NCBI RefSeq assembly: GCF_000373565.1 | Contig: NZ_KB891852.1 | Location: 1 to 64,000, forward strand | Reading direction: 5' to 3' | Source: Streptomyces sp. HmicA12 | GTDB lineage: Bacteria; Actinomycetota; Actinomycetes; Streptomycetales; Streptomycetaceae | Length of the DNA stretch: 64,000 nucleotides | Shown: positions 1 to 14,795 of the stretch, in pieces | Numbering within the stretch: the first letter of the stretch is position 1 | Layout: every line of letters begins with the position of its first letter | Program-made: the position numbers and the translations under genes | Notes under the pieces: generated by a model | Database searches by the model: none | What the model saw: the letters and a program-made list of their open reading frames with translations, nothing else | What the model was told of the DNA's origin: nothing

Positions 1-62
1 CCGGATCTGGAAGCACCGTAAGGTGTGGAGGTGACCGGTACTAATAGGCCGAGGGCTTGTCC
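1..62 (+). rRNA. 23S rRNA, 3' end (partial)
   Basis: The first ~60 bases match the highly conserved 3' end of actinobacterial 23S rRNA, including the stretch GGTGACCGGTACTAATAGG followed by CCGAGGGCTTG. The gene enters from the left edge, so only its last bases are present. It is followed after about 90 bp of transcribed spacer by 5S rRNA, the normal 23S-5S order of a bacterial rrn operon. Confidence 0.95.
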
Positions 63-150
63 TCAGTTGCTCGCGTCCACTGTGTTGGTTCTGAAACCAC
101 GAACAACCGTCGTAGTCATGGGCCACGACTCCGGTTGACAGTTTCATAGT

Positions 151-269
151 GTTTCGGTGGTCATAGCGTGAGGGAAACGCCCGGTTACATTCCGAACCCG
201 GAAGCTAAGCCTTACAGCGCCGATGGTACTGCAGGGGGGACCCTGTGGGAGAGTAGGACGCCGCCGAAC
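151..269 (+). rRNA. 5S rRNA
   Basis: About 119 bases starting GTTTCGGTGGTCATAGCG and ending near CGCCGCCGAAC. Internal conserved 5S segments such as CCCGGTTACATTCCGAACC and GAGAGTAGGACGCCGCC are present, and the 5' and 3' ends can pair (GTTTCGGTGG with CCGCCGAAC). It is the last RNA of the rrn operon and is directly followed by a strong terminator. Confidence 0.96.
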
Positions 270-280
270 AAATTTTGATA

Positions 281-326
281 AAGAGCTGGTCCCCGAACCT
301 TTGGTTCGGGGACCAGCTCTTTTTTG
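281..326 (+). terminator. rrn operon terminator
   Basis: A 19-bp inverted repeat (AAGAGCTGGTCCCCGAACC paired with GGTTCGGGGACCAGCTCTT) with a very short loop, followed by a T-run. It lies 11 bases after the 5S gene and should end rRNA transcription. Confidence 0.95.
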
Positions 327-371
327 TTTTGTGTCACTCGTCGTTCACATTGCGCCACCACCATCGAGGCC

Positions 372-1049
372 ATGGGCACAGTTGGAATGCTGCAGGCCGC
401 AGGAGTCGGCGCAGGCGATGAAGTGATCGTGCCGGCCTTCGGCAACCCGGAGGTCGCCGAAGCCGTCGTGCTGGCCGGTGCCGCCCCCGTCTTCGCCGAC
501 ATCGACCCGGACACGTACTGCGTCGATCCTTCATGCGTCAGCGCATGCGTGAGTGAGCGGACGGTGGCCGTGGTCGCCGTGCATCGCTTCGGGCACCGCG
601 CTGATATCGAGAGCCTGAGGCGGCTGGGGCAGCGGCACGGGCTGCTCGTGCTGGAGCACGGGGAGTCCTGGAAGCCGTACGAGGAAGTGGCCCAACGGCG
701 GGCCCACGCCGCCTATCTGAGCGGTCGGCTCAGCGGTCTGAGGACGCCCGTGGGTGGCGACAGGCACACGTATCAGGAGTACGTCGTGCGCGTGCCCGGA
801 AATGGGCGGCCGGACCGGGACGCTTTTGCCCGGGTGCTGCGGGGCAAGGGAGTTGACTGCCGTGTTCCGGTGAAGACGCCGGTGCATCGCATGCCCGCCT
901 TCCGGCGCGATGTGGCGCTGCCCGAGACGGAACGCGCGGCCGACGAAACGCTCGCGCTGCCCGTGGACGCGAGGCTGTCGCGGCGCGAGTTGCAGCGGGT
1001 CGTATCCACCTGCAATGCGCTGGGCGGATTGCTTCAACCGGCCTTCTAG
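372..1049 (+). CDS. DegT/DnrJ/EryC1/StrS-like protein, internally shortened
   Basis: 225 aa from the ATG at 372; an earlier in-frame codon at 324 lies in the terminator T-run and was not used. The first ~70 residues (MGTVGMLQAAGVGAGDEV, then VIVPAF and a D-I-DPDTYCVDP motif) look like the start of the large domain of PLP-dependent sugar aminotransferases of the DegT/DnrJ/EryC1/StrS family, and the end (VPVKTPVHRMPAFR) resembles their small C-terminal domain. Family members normally have 350-400 residues. Here the middle is missing, and I cannot find the lysine-containing SFHxxK-type motif that binds PLP, so catalysis is doubtful. It sits between the rRNA terminator and tRNA-Thr with codon use normal for Streptomyces. 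Function is unknown; it may be a decayed or repurposed enzyme. Confidence 0.7.
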   Translation: MGTVGMLQAAGVGAGDEVIVPAFGNPEVAEAVVLAGAAPVFADIDPDTYCVDPSCVSACVSERTVAVVAVHRFGHRADIESLRRLGQRHGLLVLEHGESWKPYEEVAQRRAHAAYLSGRLSGLRTPVGGDRHTYQEYVVRVPGNGRPDRDAFARVLRGKGVDCRVPVKTPVHRMPAFRRDVALPETERAADETLALPVDARLSRRELQRVVSTCNALGGLLQPAF

Positions 1050-1145
1050 AGCGGCCCCGCTGTCCGACCGAGCGATGGTTCGAAGCGGCCCCAACTTCAG
1101 GTATGCTTTATCTCGTTGCCGAGCGGGAAACCGCGAAAGCGACAG

Positions 1146-1218
1146 GCCCCTATAGCTCAGTCGGTAGAGCGTCTCCATGGTAAGGAGAAGGTCAGCGGTT
1201 CGATTCCGCTTGGGGGCT
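1146..1218 (+). tRNA. tRNA-Thr (GGT)
   Basis: A 73-base cloverleaf. Acceptor GCCCCTA pairs with TGGGGGC; the D arm is GCTC...GAGC; the anticodon stem TCTCC/GGAGA encloses the 7-base loop ATGGTAA, giving anticodon GGT; the T arm is AGCGG-TTCGATT-CCGCT. CCA is not encoded. It is followed by a hairpin terminator after 9 bases. Confidence 0.95.
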
Positions 1219-1227
1219 CAGGAATTG

Positions 1228-1264
1228 AGGCTCTCGCCCCGAATATGGGGCGAGAGCCTTTTTC
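1228..1264. terminator. Bidirectional terminator between tRNA-Thr and osaC
   Basis: Inverted repeat AGGCTCTCGCCCC / GGGGCGAGAGCCT with a 6-base loop and T-rich 3' flank. It lies between the plus-strand tRNA and the end of the convergent minus-strand gene and can serve both. Confidence 0.9.
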
Positions 1265-1285
1265 GTTCCCCCGCCCCCTCCGGTA

Positions 1286-4036
1286 TCAGTCGTGGTGCAG
1301 ACCCGGAACACGCATCGTCAGGATCGCCATGTCGTCGGACGGAGCGTCAGCTGCGAAGCGCTCCACCGCGCGCATGATGCGGGCCGCCACCGCTCCGGCC
1401 GTCAGGCCCGTACACGTCGACAGGACCTCGGCGAGACCGTCGTCGCCGAGCATACGGCTGCCCTCGCGGCGCCCCGTGATGCCGTCCGTGACGCAGAGCA
1501 GGACATCGCCCGCGTCGAGCGTCATCGTCTGCTCGTAGAGCTCCAGGTCGTCCATCACACCGAGCAGCGGCTGCGGCTCCGCGAACGGGACGACCGTGCC
1601 GTCCTGACGCAGACGCAAGGGCAGCGGGTGGCCGGCGCAGACCATCTTCAGCACCGCCGAGCCGTCCTCCTGCGGCCACAACTCCCCGTAGAGGAGCGTG
1701 AGGAAGCGGCTGCGGGCGCCCTCGTCGAGGATCGCCGCGTTCAGGCGCTCCAGGACCGCGGGGCCGCCGAAGCCCTCGCGGGCCAGCAGGCGCAGGGCGT
1801 GCCGGGCCAGGCCCGTGACGGCCGCGGCCTCCGGGCCAGTGCCACAGACGTCGCCGATCGCGAAGCCGTACGCGCCGTCGCGGATCGGGAAGAGGTCGTA
1901 GAAGTCGCCGCCCACCTCGTTGCCCTCGCCGGCCGCACGGTAGATGACCTCCACCTCGACACCGGGGACGTCCGGGAGCTCCGGCGGGAGAAGGCTGCGC
2001 TGGAGGGACTGGCTGATCGCCATGCGCTCCGAGTACAGGCGGGCGTTGTCGAGGGCGAGGGCCGCTCGGCGGCTCAAGTCCTCGGCCAGCTCCAGGATTT
2101 CCTGGCGGAAGTGCTCGTCCGTGGGCTTGCCGAGGGTCAACATGCCGATGACCCGGTTGCGGGCCACCAGGGGGAGGACCACCGTCTCACCGCCGACCGC
2201 GGCCGCCGTGGCGAGTGTGGTGCCGATGCCCGAGCTGACGCTCGTCGGTTCGTTGAGGCCGAGGCTCCTCATCGACGTACGCAATGCCGCCTGATGAGCC
2301 GCGTCCGCGGGGGCGGGCCAGACGCGGGCGCCCGGCGTCGGGACCGGTTCCGGCGGAGCGATCTTGGAGAGGAGCGCCTTGAGGCCGTCGATGCGCTCCT
2401 CGTCCTCGTGCAGGACGTACGAGAGATACGGCTCCGAGGCCTGGTCCGCGATCGTGTAGACCGCACACCACGTGGCCAGCGTCGGAACCGTCATCTGGGC
2501 CATGAGCGCCAGGGTCTGGTCGCGATCCAGCGTGCCGGCCAGGAGGTCGGACGCCTCGACCAGGAAGCTCAGGGAACCGCGGCGGAGCTTCTCGAGCTCG
2601 CCGAGGCGGGCCGACTCGACGGCCAGCGCGATGCGGTCCGCGGCGAACTGGAGCCGCAGCGCCTCTTCGTTGGAGTAGCGGTCCGGGGATTCGGCCGCGA
2701 CGCCGAGGGAGCCGGTGAGGCGGCCCTCGACCTTGAGCGGGACGGTCACCACCGAACGCATGCCGGTGCCGTTCAAGAGCGGTACGGCGCCCGGGACTTG
2801 GGTGAGGTCCTCGTGGACGGCGGGCATGCGGGCCGAGCCGTAGCGGCCCGGACCGACCTCGACGGGGACGCGGGCGAAGCGCTGGCGGGCCGAGGGCAGG
2901 CCCGTGGAGGCGCGGACCTCGAGTTCCGTCTCGTCGTCAGTGGCCAGGAGCAGGAAGGCCGAGTCGCCGTCGAGCATGTCGCGGGCGCGCTCGACCGTGC
3001 GCTGGAGCAGGCCGTCCAGGTCGTCGGGGGCCGGCGAGCCGATGAAGACCTCGAAGGGGTCGGAGCCCTGGCCGTCCGAGGACGCCGTGTCGGACGTGGG
3101 GACCCGCAGCGGCGTCTGGAGGACGGCGCGCTCGTGGTCGCGCACCAGAAGGCAGACCGTGGACGGGTCGCCGTCGGTGTCGCGGACACGCAGGTGCGAG
3201 GCGTAGACCGGGATCACGCGGCCGTTGGCGTCGCGGATGCCGTAACTGCCTTCCCAGCGCGAGAGTTGGAGCGCGTCGGCGATGCCGGTGCTGGTGCCCG
3301 GAGTGTGCGGCCAGGCCGCGAAATCGGTGAGGGGCTTGCCGGCGACCTGCTCGGCGGCGTACCCGAAAAGATGCTCCGCGTCCTCGTTCCAGGACGTCAC
3401 CACGCCGGTCTTGTCGATCTGCACGACAGCGACGCGGACCTTCTCGTCGGCGAGGGGGAGGAGGTCGATGGGGAGCACGGGGCCCGCGGCGCGCGTGCCC
3501 ACCGAGCGTTCGGGCAGGTCGAGTTGGAACCAGACCTGCTTGTGCGTGGCCGAATAGTCGACGCCCCAGCGGCCCGCGAGCGCCGCGCACAGCTGGAGGC
3601 CGCGGCCCCCCTCGCGGTCGGGGCTGCCCATGTTGATCGCCGAGGACTGGAGCGGGATCTCGCGTTCCGGATAGCGGTCGGAGACCTCGATGCGGACGTG
3701 GTCCTCACCACGTAGACACAGAACCTCCGCGGATGTGCCCGCGTGAACCACGGCATTTGTCACGAGTTCGCTGGTCAGAACCACCGCATCGTCGATGATG
3801 TCGGAGTGGCCCCACCCCTGGAGGGTGTCGCGCACGAAGGACCGGGCCGTCGCGACGGACCGCCCGACAGGTTCGAAGGTGGCAGCCGCGCGCGCGGTGA
3901 TCACAGCACTCCCTGTACGAGTTGTACTCGCAGTACTCGTTGTACTCGCTGTACGAATGTCGAGGCCCAGGTCTCCCGTACCCATGTCTCGGCCGCCCTC
4001 CGATGCCTGCTCGATAGCCCGCTCGTTTTCCGCCAC
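1286..4036 (-). CDS. osaC: OsaC-type multidomain phosphatase/anti-sigma regulator
   Basis: 916 aa. Domains in order: an RsbW-like HATPase (about residues 55-175, with SELVTNAVVHA and GGRGLQL), a PAS sensor domain (about 200-310), two GAF domains (about 345-665), and a C-terminal SpoIIE/PP2C-type phosphatase (about 700-910, with GGDFYDLF and DDMAILTM). This layout and its position divergent from a HAMP-rich kinase gene match OsaC of Streptomyces, reported to restrain SigB after osmotic stress and to work with OsaAB. The protein is expected to be cytoplasmic. The start is uncertain: the GTG at 4036 has no clear ribosome site, whereas an ATG at 3985 (MGTGDLGL) follows GGAGGG at a good distance and may be the true start. 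The N-terminus contains an odd Thr/Ser repeat (TASTTSTASTT). Confidence 0.88.
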   Translation of the reverse strand: MAENERAIEQASEGGRDMGTGDLGLDIRTASTTSTASTTRTGSAVITARAAATFEPVGRSVATARSFVRDTLQGWGHSDIIDDAVVLTSELVTNAVVHAGTSAEVLCLRGEDHVRIEVSDRYPEREIPLQSSAINMGSPDREGGRGLQLCAALAGRWGVDYSATHKQVWFQLDLPERSVGTRAAGPVLPIDLLPLADEKVRVAVVQIDKTGVVTSWNEDAEHLFGYAAEQVAGKPLTDFAAWPHTPGTSTGIADALQLSRWEGSYGIRDANGRVIPVYASHLRVRDTDGDPSTVCLLVRDHERAVLQTPLRVPTSDTASSDGQGSDPFEVFIGSPAPDDLDGLLQRTVERARDMLDGDSAFLLLATDDETELEVRASTGLPSARQRFARVPVEVGPGRYGSARMPAVHEDLTQVPGAVPLLNGTGMRSVVTVPLKVEGRLTGSLGVAAESPDRYSNEEALRLQFAADRIALAVESARLGELEKLRRGSLSFLVEASDLLAGTLDRDQTLALMAQMTVPTLATWCAVYTIADQASEPYLSYVLHEDEERIDGLKALLSKIAPPEPVPTPGARVWPAPADAAHQAALRTSMRSLGLNEPTSVSSGIGTTLATAAAVGGETVVLPLVARNRVIGMLTLGKPTDEHFRQEILELAEDLSRRAALALDNARLYSERMAISQSLQRSLLPPELPDVPGVEVEVIYRAAGEGNEVGGDFYDLFPIRDGAYGFAIGDVCGTGPEAAAVTGLARHALRLLAREGFGGPAVLERLNAAILDEGARSRFLTLLYGELWPQEDGSAVLKMVCAGHPLPLRLRQDGTVVPFAEPQPLLGVMDDLELYEQTMTLDAGDVLLCVTDGITGRREGSRMLGDDGLAEVLSTCTGLTAGAVAARIMRAVERFAADAPSDDMAILTMRVPGLHHD

Positions 4037-4310
4037 CGCCCAGCCGGGCGGACCGGGGTGGGTGGACAGCCGCTGCCAAGGTTACTTACCTTCGCCGTCC
4101 GTGCGGATGCCGGTCACCAGTGTTTCCGTCCGGAGGGTGTGCGGACGGTGTGCGAAGCTGCCGAACTGTTATGGCCTGGTTCAGCCATGGTGAAACACTG
4201 GGCAAGCTTCAAGAGATGACGCATCGAACGGTCGATGCGGCGGTAGAAGCGCATCTGGGCACAGCCGAGCTACCCGAGCAGTACAGGTCGATCCCTGCGG
4301 GAGGGACACA
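4037..4310. promoter_or_regulatory. Divergent osaC/osaA control region
   Basis: The 274-bp gap holds the promoters of both transcription units. I see a near-palindrome at 4180-4194 (TTCAGCCATGGTGAA) that could be an operator, and a GGGAGGG ribosome site at 4300-4306 before the osaA GTG. No confident -35/-10 pair could be assigned by eye. Confidence 0.4.
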
Positions 4311-9809
<5,499 letters not shown>

Positions 9810-10083
9810 CCGGAAACCGGAACATTCACGCGGAGTTGCTGACTGAGTGTGGCCGAAGCCGTGTAGAAGTGCGGTATTCGGGGAACCTTCTGGTCCCCCA
9901 CTGCGTTTCTGCTACGTGCACAGTGACATCGCGGTGACAGGGTGTGGCGACAGGCGGGGTGCGGCTACCATGACCGGCACAAGGACGGGCGGCGCAAGGG
10001 AGTCGTTCCCCGGGGCGGCGACAGGAGCCTCCCCGAGTCCTGCGGACAGGGGCGGCCCCATGCCGGGGCGAGGAGGGCGGGCC

Positions 10084-10764
10084 ATGGTTCAGAAGGCCAA
10101 GATCCTCCTGGTCGATGACCGGCCGGAGAATCTGCTGGCGCTGGAGGCCATCCTCTCTGCGCTCGATCAGACGCTGGTGCGGGCATCGTCCGGGGAGGAA
10201 GCGCTCAAGGCGCTGCTCACGGACGACTTCGCGGTCATTTTGCTGGACGTCCAGATGCCGGGAATGGACGGCTTCGAAACCGCGGCGCACATCAAGCGTC
10301 GGGAGCGGACACGGGACATCCCGATCATCTTCCTGACGGCGATCAACCACGGGCCGCACCACACCTTCCGTGGGTACGCGGCCGGCGCGGTGGACTACAT
10401 CTCCAAGCCGTTCGACCCGTGGGTGCTGCGCGCGAAGGTCTCGGTCTTCGTCGAGCTCTACATGAAGAACTGCCAACTCCGTGAGCAGGCGGCGCTGCTG
10501 CGGCTCCAGCTGGAGGGCGGCGGCAAGGCCGTCGGCGACGCGAAGGAGCCCGCGGGGCTGCTCGCCGAGCTGTCGGCGCGGCTCGCGGCCGTCGAGGAGC
10601 AGGCCGAGGCGCTCTCCAAGCAGCTCGACGACGAGTCGGCGGACGCGGCGGCGGTGGCCACGGCCGCGCATCTGGAGCGCAAACTCACCGGGCTGCGCAG
10701 GGCGCTCGACGCGCTGGAGCCCGGTACGGGCAGCGGTACGCCGTCCCTCCCGTCCCAGAACTGA
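10084..10764 (+). CDS. osaB: OsaB response regulator
   Basis: 226 aa from the ATG at 10084, preceded by GGAGG; earlier in-frame starts (9847, 9970) encode a low-complexity stretch with no family match. Residues 1-125 form a CheY-like receiver: KILLVDD acidic pocket, phospho-acceptor Asp near 55 in LLDVQMPGMDG, T in FLTA, K in SKPFDP. There is no DNA-binding domain; the C-terminus (about 135-215) is a heptad-rich, Ala/Glu-rich coiled coil. It lies 274 bp after osaA and matches OsaB, the partner that works with OsaA in osmoadaptation. Output is probably by protein-protein contact rather than direct DNA binding. Confidence 0.88.
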   Translation: MVQKAKILLVDDRPENLLALEAILSALDQTLVRASSGEEALKALLTDDFAVILLDVQMPGMDGFETAAHIKRRERTRDIPIIFLTAINHGPHHTFRGYAAGAVDYISKPFDPWVLRAKVSVFVELYMKNCQLREQAALLRLQLEGGGKAVGDAKEPAGLLAELSARLAAVEEQAEALSKQLDDESADAAAVATAAHLERKLTGLRRALDALEPGTGSGTPSLPSQN

Positions 10765-10879
10765 GCCCTCGACCAGGCTTTGAGGGAGCGTCACTTCTTA
10801 CGGCGTCGGTCCGCGACACAAAAGGGTGAAGCCGCGGGCACACGTGTCCCTGGTGGCCTCCCCCGGTAACCTCACACCT

Positions 10880-13648
10880 ATGGCCTCACGTCCCGCAGCC
10901 AAGAAGACGCCCGCGAAGAAGGCGGCCGCGCCGACCAAGGCTCCGGCGAAGAAGGCCCCTGCGAGAAAAGCGCCCGCGAAGAAGACCGCGGCGAAGAAGG
11001 CGCCCGCCAAGAAGGCCGCTGCCAAGAAGGTCGCTCCCAGGCCGGCACCCAACCCCACCGGGGGCCTGTACAAGCTCGTACGCGCCCTGTGGCTCGGGGT
11101 CGCGCACAGTGTGGGAGCGATGTTCCGCGGCATAGGGCGTGGCGCGAAGGGGCTCGATCCGGCGCACCGCAAGGACGGTCTGGCACTGCTGCTGCTCGGC
11201 GTCGCGCTGATCTGCGCCGCCGGCACCTGGTCCAGTCTGCGCGGCCCCGTCGGCGACCTCGTCGAGATGCTGGTGACCGGCGCGTTCGGCCGGCTCGACC
11301 TCCTGGTGCCGCTGTTGCTCGGCTTCATCGCCGTGCGCCTCATCCTGCATCCCGAGAAGCCCGAGGCGAACGGGCGGATCGTCATCGGCCTGTCCGCGCT
11401 CGTCGTCGGCGTGCTCGGGCAGGTCCACATCGCGTGCGGCTCGCCCGCGCGCAGCGACGGCATGCAGGCCATAAGGGACGCGGGCGGCCTGATCGGCTGG
11501 GCCGTCGCGACACCGCTGAGCTTCACCATGACCCAGGTGCTCGCGGTCCCGATGCTCGTGCTGCTCACCGTCTTCGGGCTCCTGGTGGTCACCGCGACGC
11601 CCGTCAACGCGATCCCGCAGCGGCTGCGGCTGCTCGGTGTGCGCCTCGGCATCGTGCACGACGACACGATCGTCGAGGACGCCGTGGCGGGGGAGTACGA
11701 CGACGAGTGGCGCGAGGCCACCCCCGTGCGGGGCAGGCGGCGCTCCGCGGCTCTGGACGCCCCGCAGGACTACGACCCCGACCGCATAGAGGAAGACGCC
11801 CTCTCCAAGCGGCGCAGGCCCCGGCGCACGTCCGTGCAGCCCGCCATGGACCGGCCCATGGACGCCGTCGACGTGGCGGCCGCCGCTGCCGCCGCCCTCG
11901 ACGGGGCCGTGCTGCACGGCATGCCGCCGTCGCCGCTCGTCGCCGACCTCACCCAGGGTGTCGGCGGGGAACGCAAGGCGGGAGAGCGCTCGGGCGACGT
12001 CTCCACGCCGGAGCGCACGGCGCCCGTACCGACCGCGCGGGCCAAGAAGGCCGAGCGGGTCGCGACGGAGCCCGACACGCCGTCCAAGCTCGCCGTGCCC
12101 GACCTCACCAAGTCCGCGCCCGACCAGATGCGGGACCTGCCGCCGCGCGCCGAGCAGCTCCAGCTCGCCGGCGACATCACGTACGCCCTGCCGTCGCTCG
12201 ACCTGCTCACGCGCGGCGGACCGGGGAAGTCGCGCAGCGCCGCCAACGACGCCGTCGTCGACTCCCTCTCGAACGTCTTCACCGAGTTCAAGGTCGACGC
12301 CGCCGTCACCGGCTTCACCCGCGGTCCGACGGTCACGCGCTACGAGATCGAGCTCGGCCCCGCCGTGAAGGTCGAGAAGATCACGGCCCTCGCCAAGAAC
12401 ATCGCCTACGCCGTAGCGTCCCCCGACGTCCGGATCATCAGCCCGATCCCCGGCAAGTCCGCGGTCGGCATCGAGATCCCGAACACCGACCGCGAGATGG
12501 TCAACGTCGGCGACGTGCTGCGCCTCGCGGACGCGGCCGAGGACGACCACCCGATGCTGGTCGCGCTCGGCAAGGACGTCGAGGGCGGCTACGTGATGGC
12601 CAACATGGCGAAGATGCCGCACATCCTGGTCGCCGGTGCCACCGGCTCCGGCAAGTCGTCCTGCATCAACTGCCTGATCACCTCGATCATGGTGCGGGCG
12701 ACCCCCGAGGACGTCCGGATGGTCCTCGTCGACCCCAAGCGCGTCGAGCTGACGGCGTACGAGGGGATCCCGCACCTGATCACGCCGATCATCACGAACC
12801 CCAAGCGGGCCGCCGAGGCGCTCCAGTGGGTCGTGCGCGAGATGGATCTGCGCTACGACGACCTCGCCGCCTTCGGGTACCGGCACATCGACGACTTCAA
12901 CCAGGCGATCAAGGACGGCAAGCTCAAGACGCCCGAAGGCAGCGAGCGGGAGCTGAAGCCGTACCCGTACCTGCTGGTGATCGTCGACGAGCTCGCCGAC
13001 CTGATGATGGTCGCGCCGAGGGACGTGGAAGACTCGATCGTGCGGATCACGCAGCTCGCGCGTGCCGCCGGTATCCACCTGGTGCTCGCCACGCAGCGGC
13101 CCTCGGTCGACGTCGTCACGGGCCTCATCAAGGCCAACGTGCCCTCACGCCTCGCCTTCGCCACGTCCTCGCTCGCCGACAGCCGCGTCATCCTCGACCA
13201 GCCCGGCGCCGAGAAGCTCATCGGCAAGGGTGACGGCCTGTTCCTCCCGATGGGTGCCAACAAGCCGACCCGTATGCAGGGCGCCTTCGTCACGGAAGAC
13301 GAGATCCACGCCGTCGTGCAGCACTGCAAGGACCAGATGGCGCCCGTCTTCCGCGAGGACGTCGTCGTGGGGACGAAGCAGAAGAAGGAGATCGACGAGG
13401 ACATCGGCGACGACCTGGAGCTGCTGTGCGCCGCGGCCGAGCTGGTCGTCTCCACCCAGTTCGGGTCGACGTCCATGCTGCAGCGCAAGCTGCGGGTCGG
13501 CTTCGCGAAGGCCGGGCGGCTGATGGACCTCATGGAGTCGCGGAACATCGTCGGGCCCACCGAGGGCTCGAAGGCACGGGACGTGCTCGTGAAGGCGGAC
13601 GAGCTCGATGGAGTGCTCGCGGTGATCCGCGGGGAGGCTCAGCCTTAG
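10880..13648 (+). CDS. ftsK: FtsK/SpoIIIE-type DNA translocase
   Basis: 922 aa from the ATG at 10880 (MASRPAAKK). The first ~55 residues are a lysine/alanine/proline-rich basic tail, followed by about four transmembrane segments (roughly residues 105-250) and an acidic/basic linker. The alpha-beta motor includes Walker A GATGSGKSS near residue 585 and Walker B LLVIVDELADLMM, with the typical LATQRPSVDVVTG motif. The C-terminal gamma winged helix (LQRKLRVGFAKAGRLMDLM) would recognise KOPS-like sites. The protein pumps chromosomal DNA through closing septa, in Streptomyces mainly during sporulation. It sits between osaB and a RodZ-like gene. The hairpin-like CCCTC...GAGGG after osaB may separate the two units. 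Confidence 0.95.
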   Translation: MASRPAAKKTPAKKAAAPTKAPAKKAPARKAPAKKTAAKKAPAKKAAAKKVAPRPAPNPTGGLYKLVRALWLGVAHSVGAMFRGIGRGAKGLDPAHRKDGLALLLLGVALICAAGTWSSLRGPVGDLVEMLVTGAFGRLDLLVPLLLGFIAVRLILHPEKPEANGRIVIGLSALVVGVLGQVHIACGSPARSDGMQAIRDAGGLIGWAVATPLSFTMTQVLAVPMLVLLTVFGLLVVTATPVNAIPQRLRLLGVRLGIVHDDTIVEDAVAGEYDDEWREATPVRGRRRSAALDAPQDYDPDRIEEDALSKRRRPRRTSVQPAMDRPMDAVDVAAAAAAALDGAVLHGMPPSPLVADLTQGVGGERKAGERSGDVSTPERTAPVPTARAKKAERVATEPDTPSKLAVPDLTKSAPDQMRDLPPRAEQLQLAGDITYALPSLDLLTRGGPGKSRSAANDAVVDSLSNVFTEFKVDAAVTGFTRGPTVTRYEIELGPAVKVEKITALAKNIAYAVASPDVRIISPIPGKSAVGIEIPNTDREMVNVGDVLRLADAAEDDHPMLVALGKDVEGGYVMANMAKMPHILVAGATGSGKSSCINCLITSIMVRATPEDVRMVLVDPKRVELTAYEGIPHLITPIITNPKRAAEALQWVVREMDLRYDDLAAFGYRHIDDFNQAIKDGKLKTPEGSERELKPYPYLLVIVDELADLMMVAPRDVEDSIVRITQLARAAGIHLVLATQRPSVDVVTGLIKANVPSRLAFATSSLADSRVILDQPGAEKLIGKGDGLFLPMGANKPTRMQGAFVTEDEIHAVVQHCKDQMAPVFREDVVVGTKQKKEIDEDIGDDLELLCAAAELVVSTQFGSTSMLQRKLRVGFAKAGRLMDLMESRNIVGPTEGSKARDVLVKADELDGVLAVIRGEAQP

Positions 13649-13803
13649 AACGATTCGATTTCGATGTCACTCGTAAGGGAATCCGGGGCAACCGTTTCCC
13701 CAACGAGTACGTCAAGTTGAGGGGAGGGACGACTGCTTCTTCCACCATCAGGTCGTCGGGTCGTTCCGGTGGCTCTGATGGCGTACAAAGTCCGACCGCC
13801 CGG

Positions 13804-13834
13804 TTGCCCCACCCTTTCGCACCCCCCCTAGACT
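13804..13834 (+). promoter_or_regulatory. Possible sigma-70 promoter for the RodZ-like gene
   Basis: TTGCCC at 13804 and TAGACT at 13829 are separated by 19 bp and lie about 40 bp before the GTG start at 13875. The 226-bp gap between ftsK and this gene otherwise shows no coding signal. Assigned by eye only. Confidence 0.35.
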
Positions 13835-13874
13835 GAACCTCCAGCAGGTGGCTACACGCTCGAAAGGCGCCCTC

Positions 13875-14723
13875 GTGTCCATCGGCAACTCCCCTGAAGA
13901 CGACCGCCCTTCGGAAGACCGCATCCCGCACGCGGACAACGATCGGCCGTCGATCGGTCATGCCCTTCAGCAGGCACGCATCGACGCCGGTCTCACCGTC
14001 GACGAGGTCAGCCAGTCGACCCGGGTGCGCATCCCGATCGTGCACGCTATCGAACAGGACGACTTCTCGCGCTGTGGCGGCGACGTGTACGCACGTGGCC
14101 ACATCCGCACCCTGGCGCGTGCCGTCGGTATCGATCCCGAGCCGTTGCTCGCCCAGTTCGGTGCCGAGCACGGCGGACAGCCCGCGCCGACGCCCGCGAC
14201 CCCGCTGTTCGAGGCCGAGCGGATCCGCTCCGAGCCCCGTCGGCCCAACTGGACGGCGGCCATGGTCGCCGCGATCGTCGCTGTCATCGCCTTCGTGGGC
14301 TACACCGCCTTCAGCGGCGACGACGGCGACAAGCAGCAGGCCGCCGAGGGTGCGACGCCCAGCACCAGCAAGCCCGCCAGCCCCAAGCCGAAGCCCAGCA
14401 CCAAGAAGCCGGCCGACCCGAAGCCGAACCCCTCCGACAGCGCGATCGCGGCCGCCCCGCGCGACAAGGTCACCGTGAAGATCAGCGCGGCGGACGGGCG
14501 CAGCTGGATCTCCGCGAAGGACCACAACGGACGGCTGCTGTTCGACGGAGTACTCGAACAGGGTCAGTCGAAGACCTTCCAGGACAACCAGAAGGTCGAT
14601 GTGGTCCTCGGTGACGCCGGTGCCGTCCAGCTCTTCGTGAACGGAAAGCAGATCGAGGACGAGTTCCAGCCGGGCCAGGTCGAGCGCCTCACGTACACGA
14701 AGGGCGACCCCGAAGTCGGCTGA
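13875..14723 (+). CDS. RodZ-like helix-turn-helix membrane protein
   Basis: 282 aa from the GTG at 13875 (MSIGNSPED), preceded by GAAAGG; an upstream GTG at 13848 is in frame but poorly placed. Residues ~30-100 form an Xre/Cro-type HTH like RodZ (IGHALQQARIDAGLTVDEVS, then VYARGHIRTLARAVGID). One membrane segment follows (about 135-155, MVAAIVAVIAFVGYTAF), then a Pro/Lys/Ser linker and a C-terminal DUF4115-type beta domain (residues ~195-280, with GRSWISAKDHNGRLLFDG). Related proteins link the cytoskeleton to cell-wall synthesis. It lies between ftsK and rimO, its usual place in Streptomyces. Confidence 0.8.
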   Translation: MSIGNSPEDDRPSEDRIPHADNDRPSIGHALQQARIDAGLTVDEVSQSTRVRIPIVHAIEQDDFSRCGGDVYARGHIRTLARAVGIDPEPLLAQFGAEHGGQPAPTPATPLFEAERIRSEPRRPNWTAAMVAAIVAVIAFVGYTAFSGDDGDKQQAAEGATPSTSKPASPKPKPSTKKPADPKPNPSDSAIAAAPRDKVTVKISAADGRSWISAKDHNGRLLFDGVLEQGQSKTFQDNQKVDVVLGDAGAVQLFVNGKQIEDEFQPGQVERLTYTKGDPEVG

Positions 14724-14795
14724 CCGCTGACCTCGGCGATCCTTCGGTAACCCTCGCGGCGAGGGCTGTCAGTGGAACAAAGTAGTCTTGAGTCC

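Noticed and set aside
1292..3715. 807-codon plus-strand frame opposite osaC
   Set aside because: Antisense shadow; the minus-strand frame has clear GAF, HATPase and phosphatase motifs.
9847..10083. N-terminal extension of OsaB
   Set aside because: Extra 79 codons lack similarity to receivers; the ATG at 10084 begins the receiver fold directly and has a ribosome site.
10886..13233. Long frames overlapping ftsK on both strands
   Set aside because: Out-of-frame shadows; FtsK motifs are all in the frame 10880-13648.
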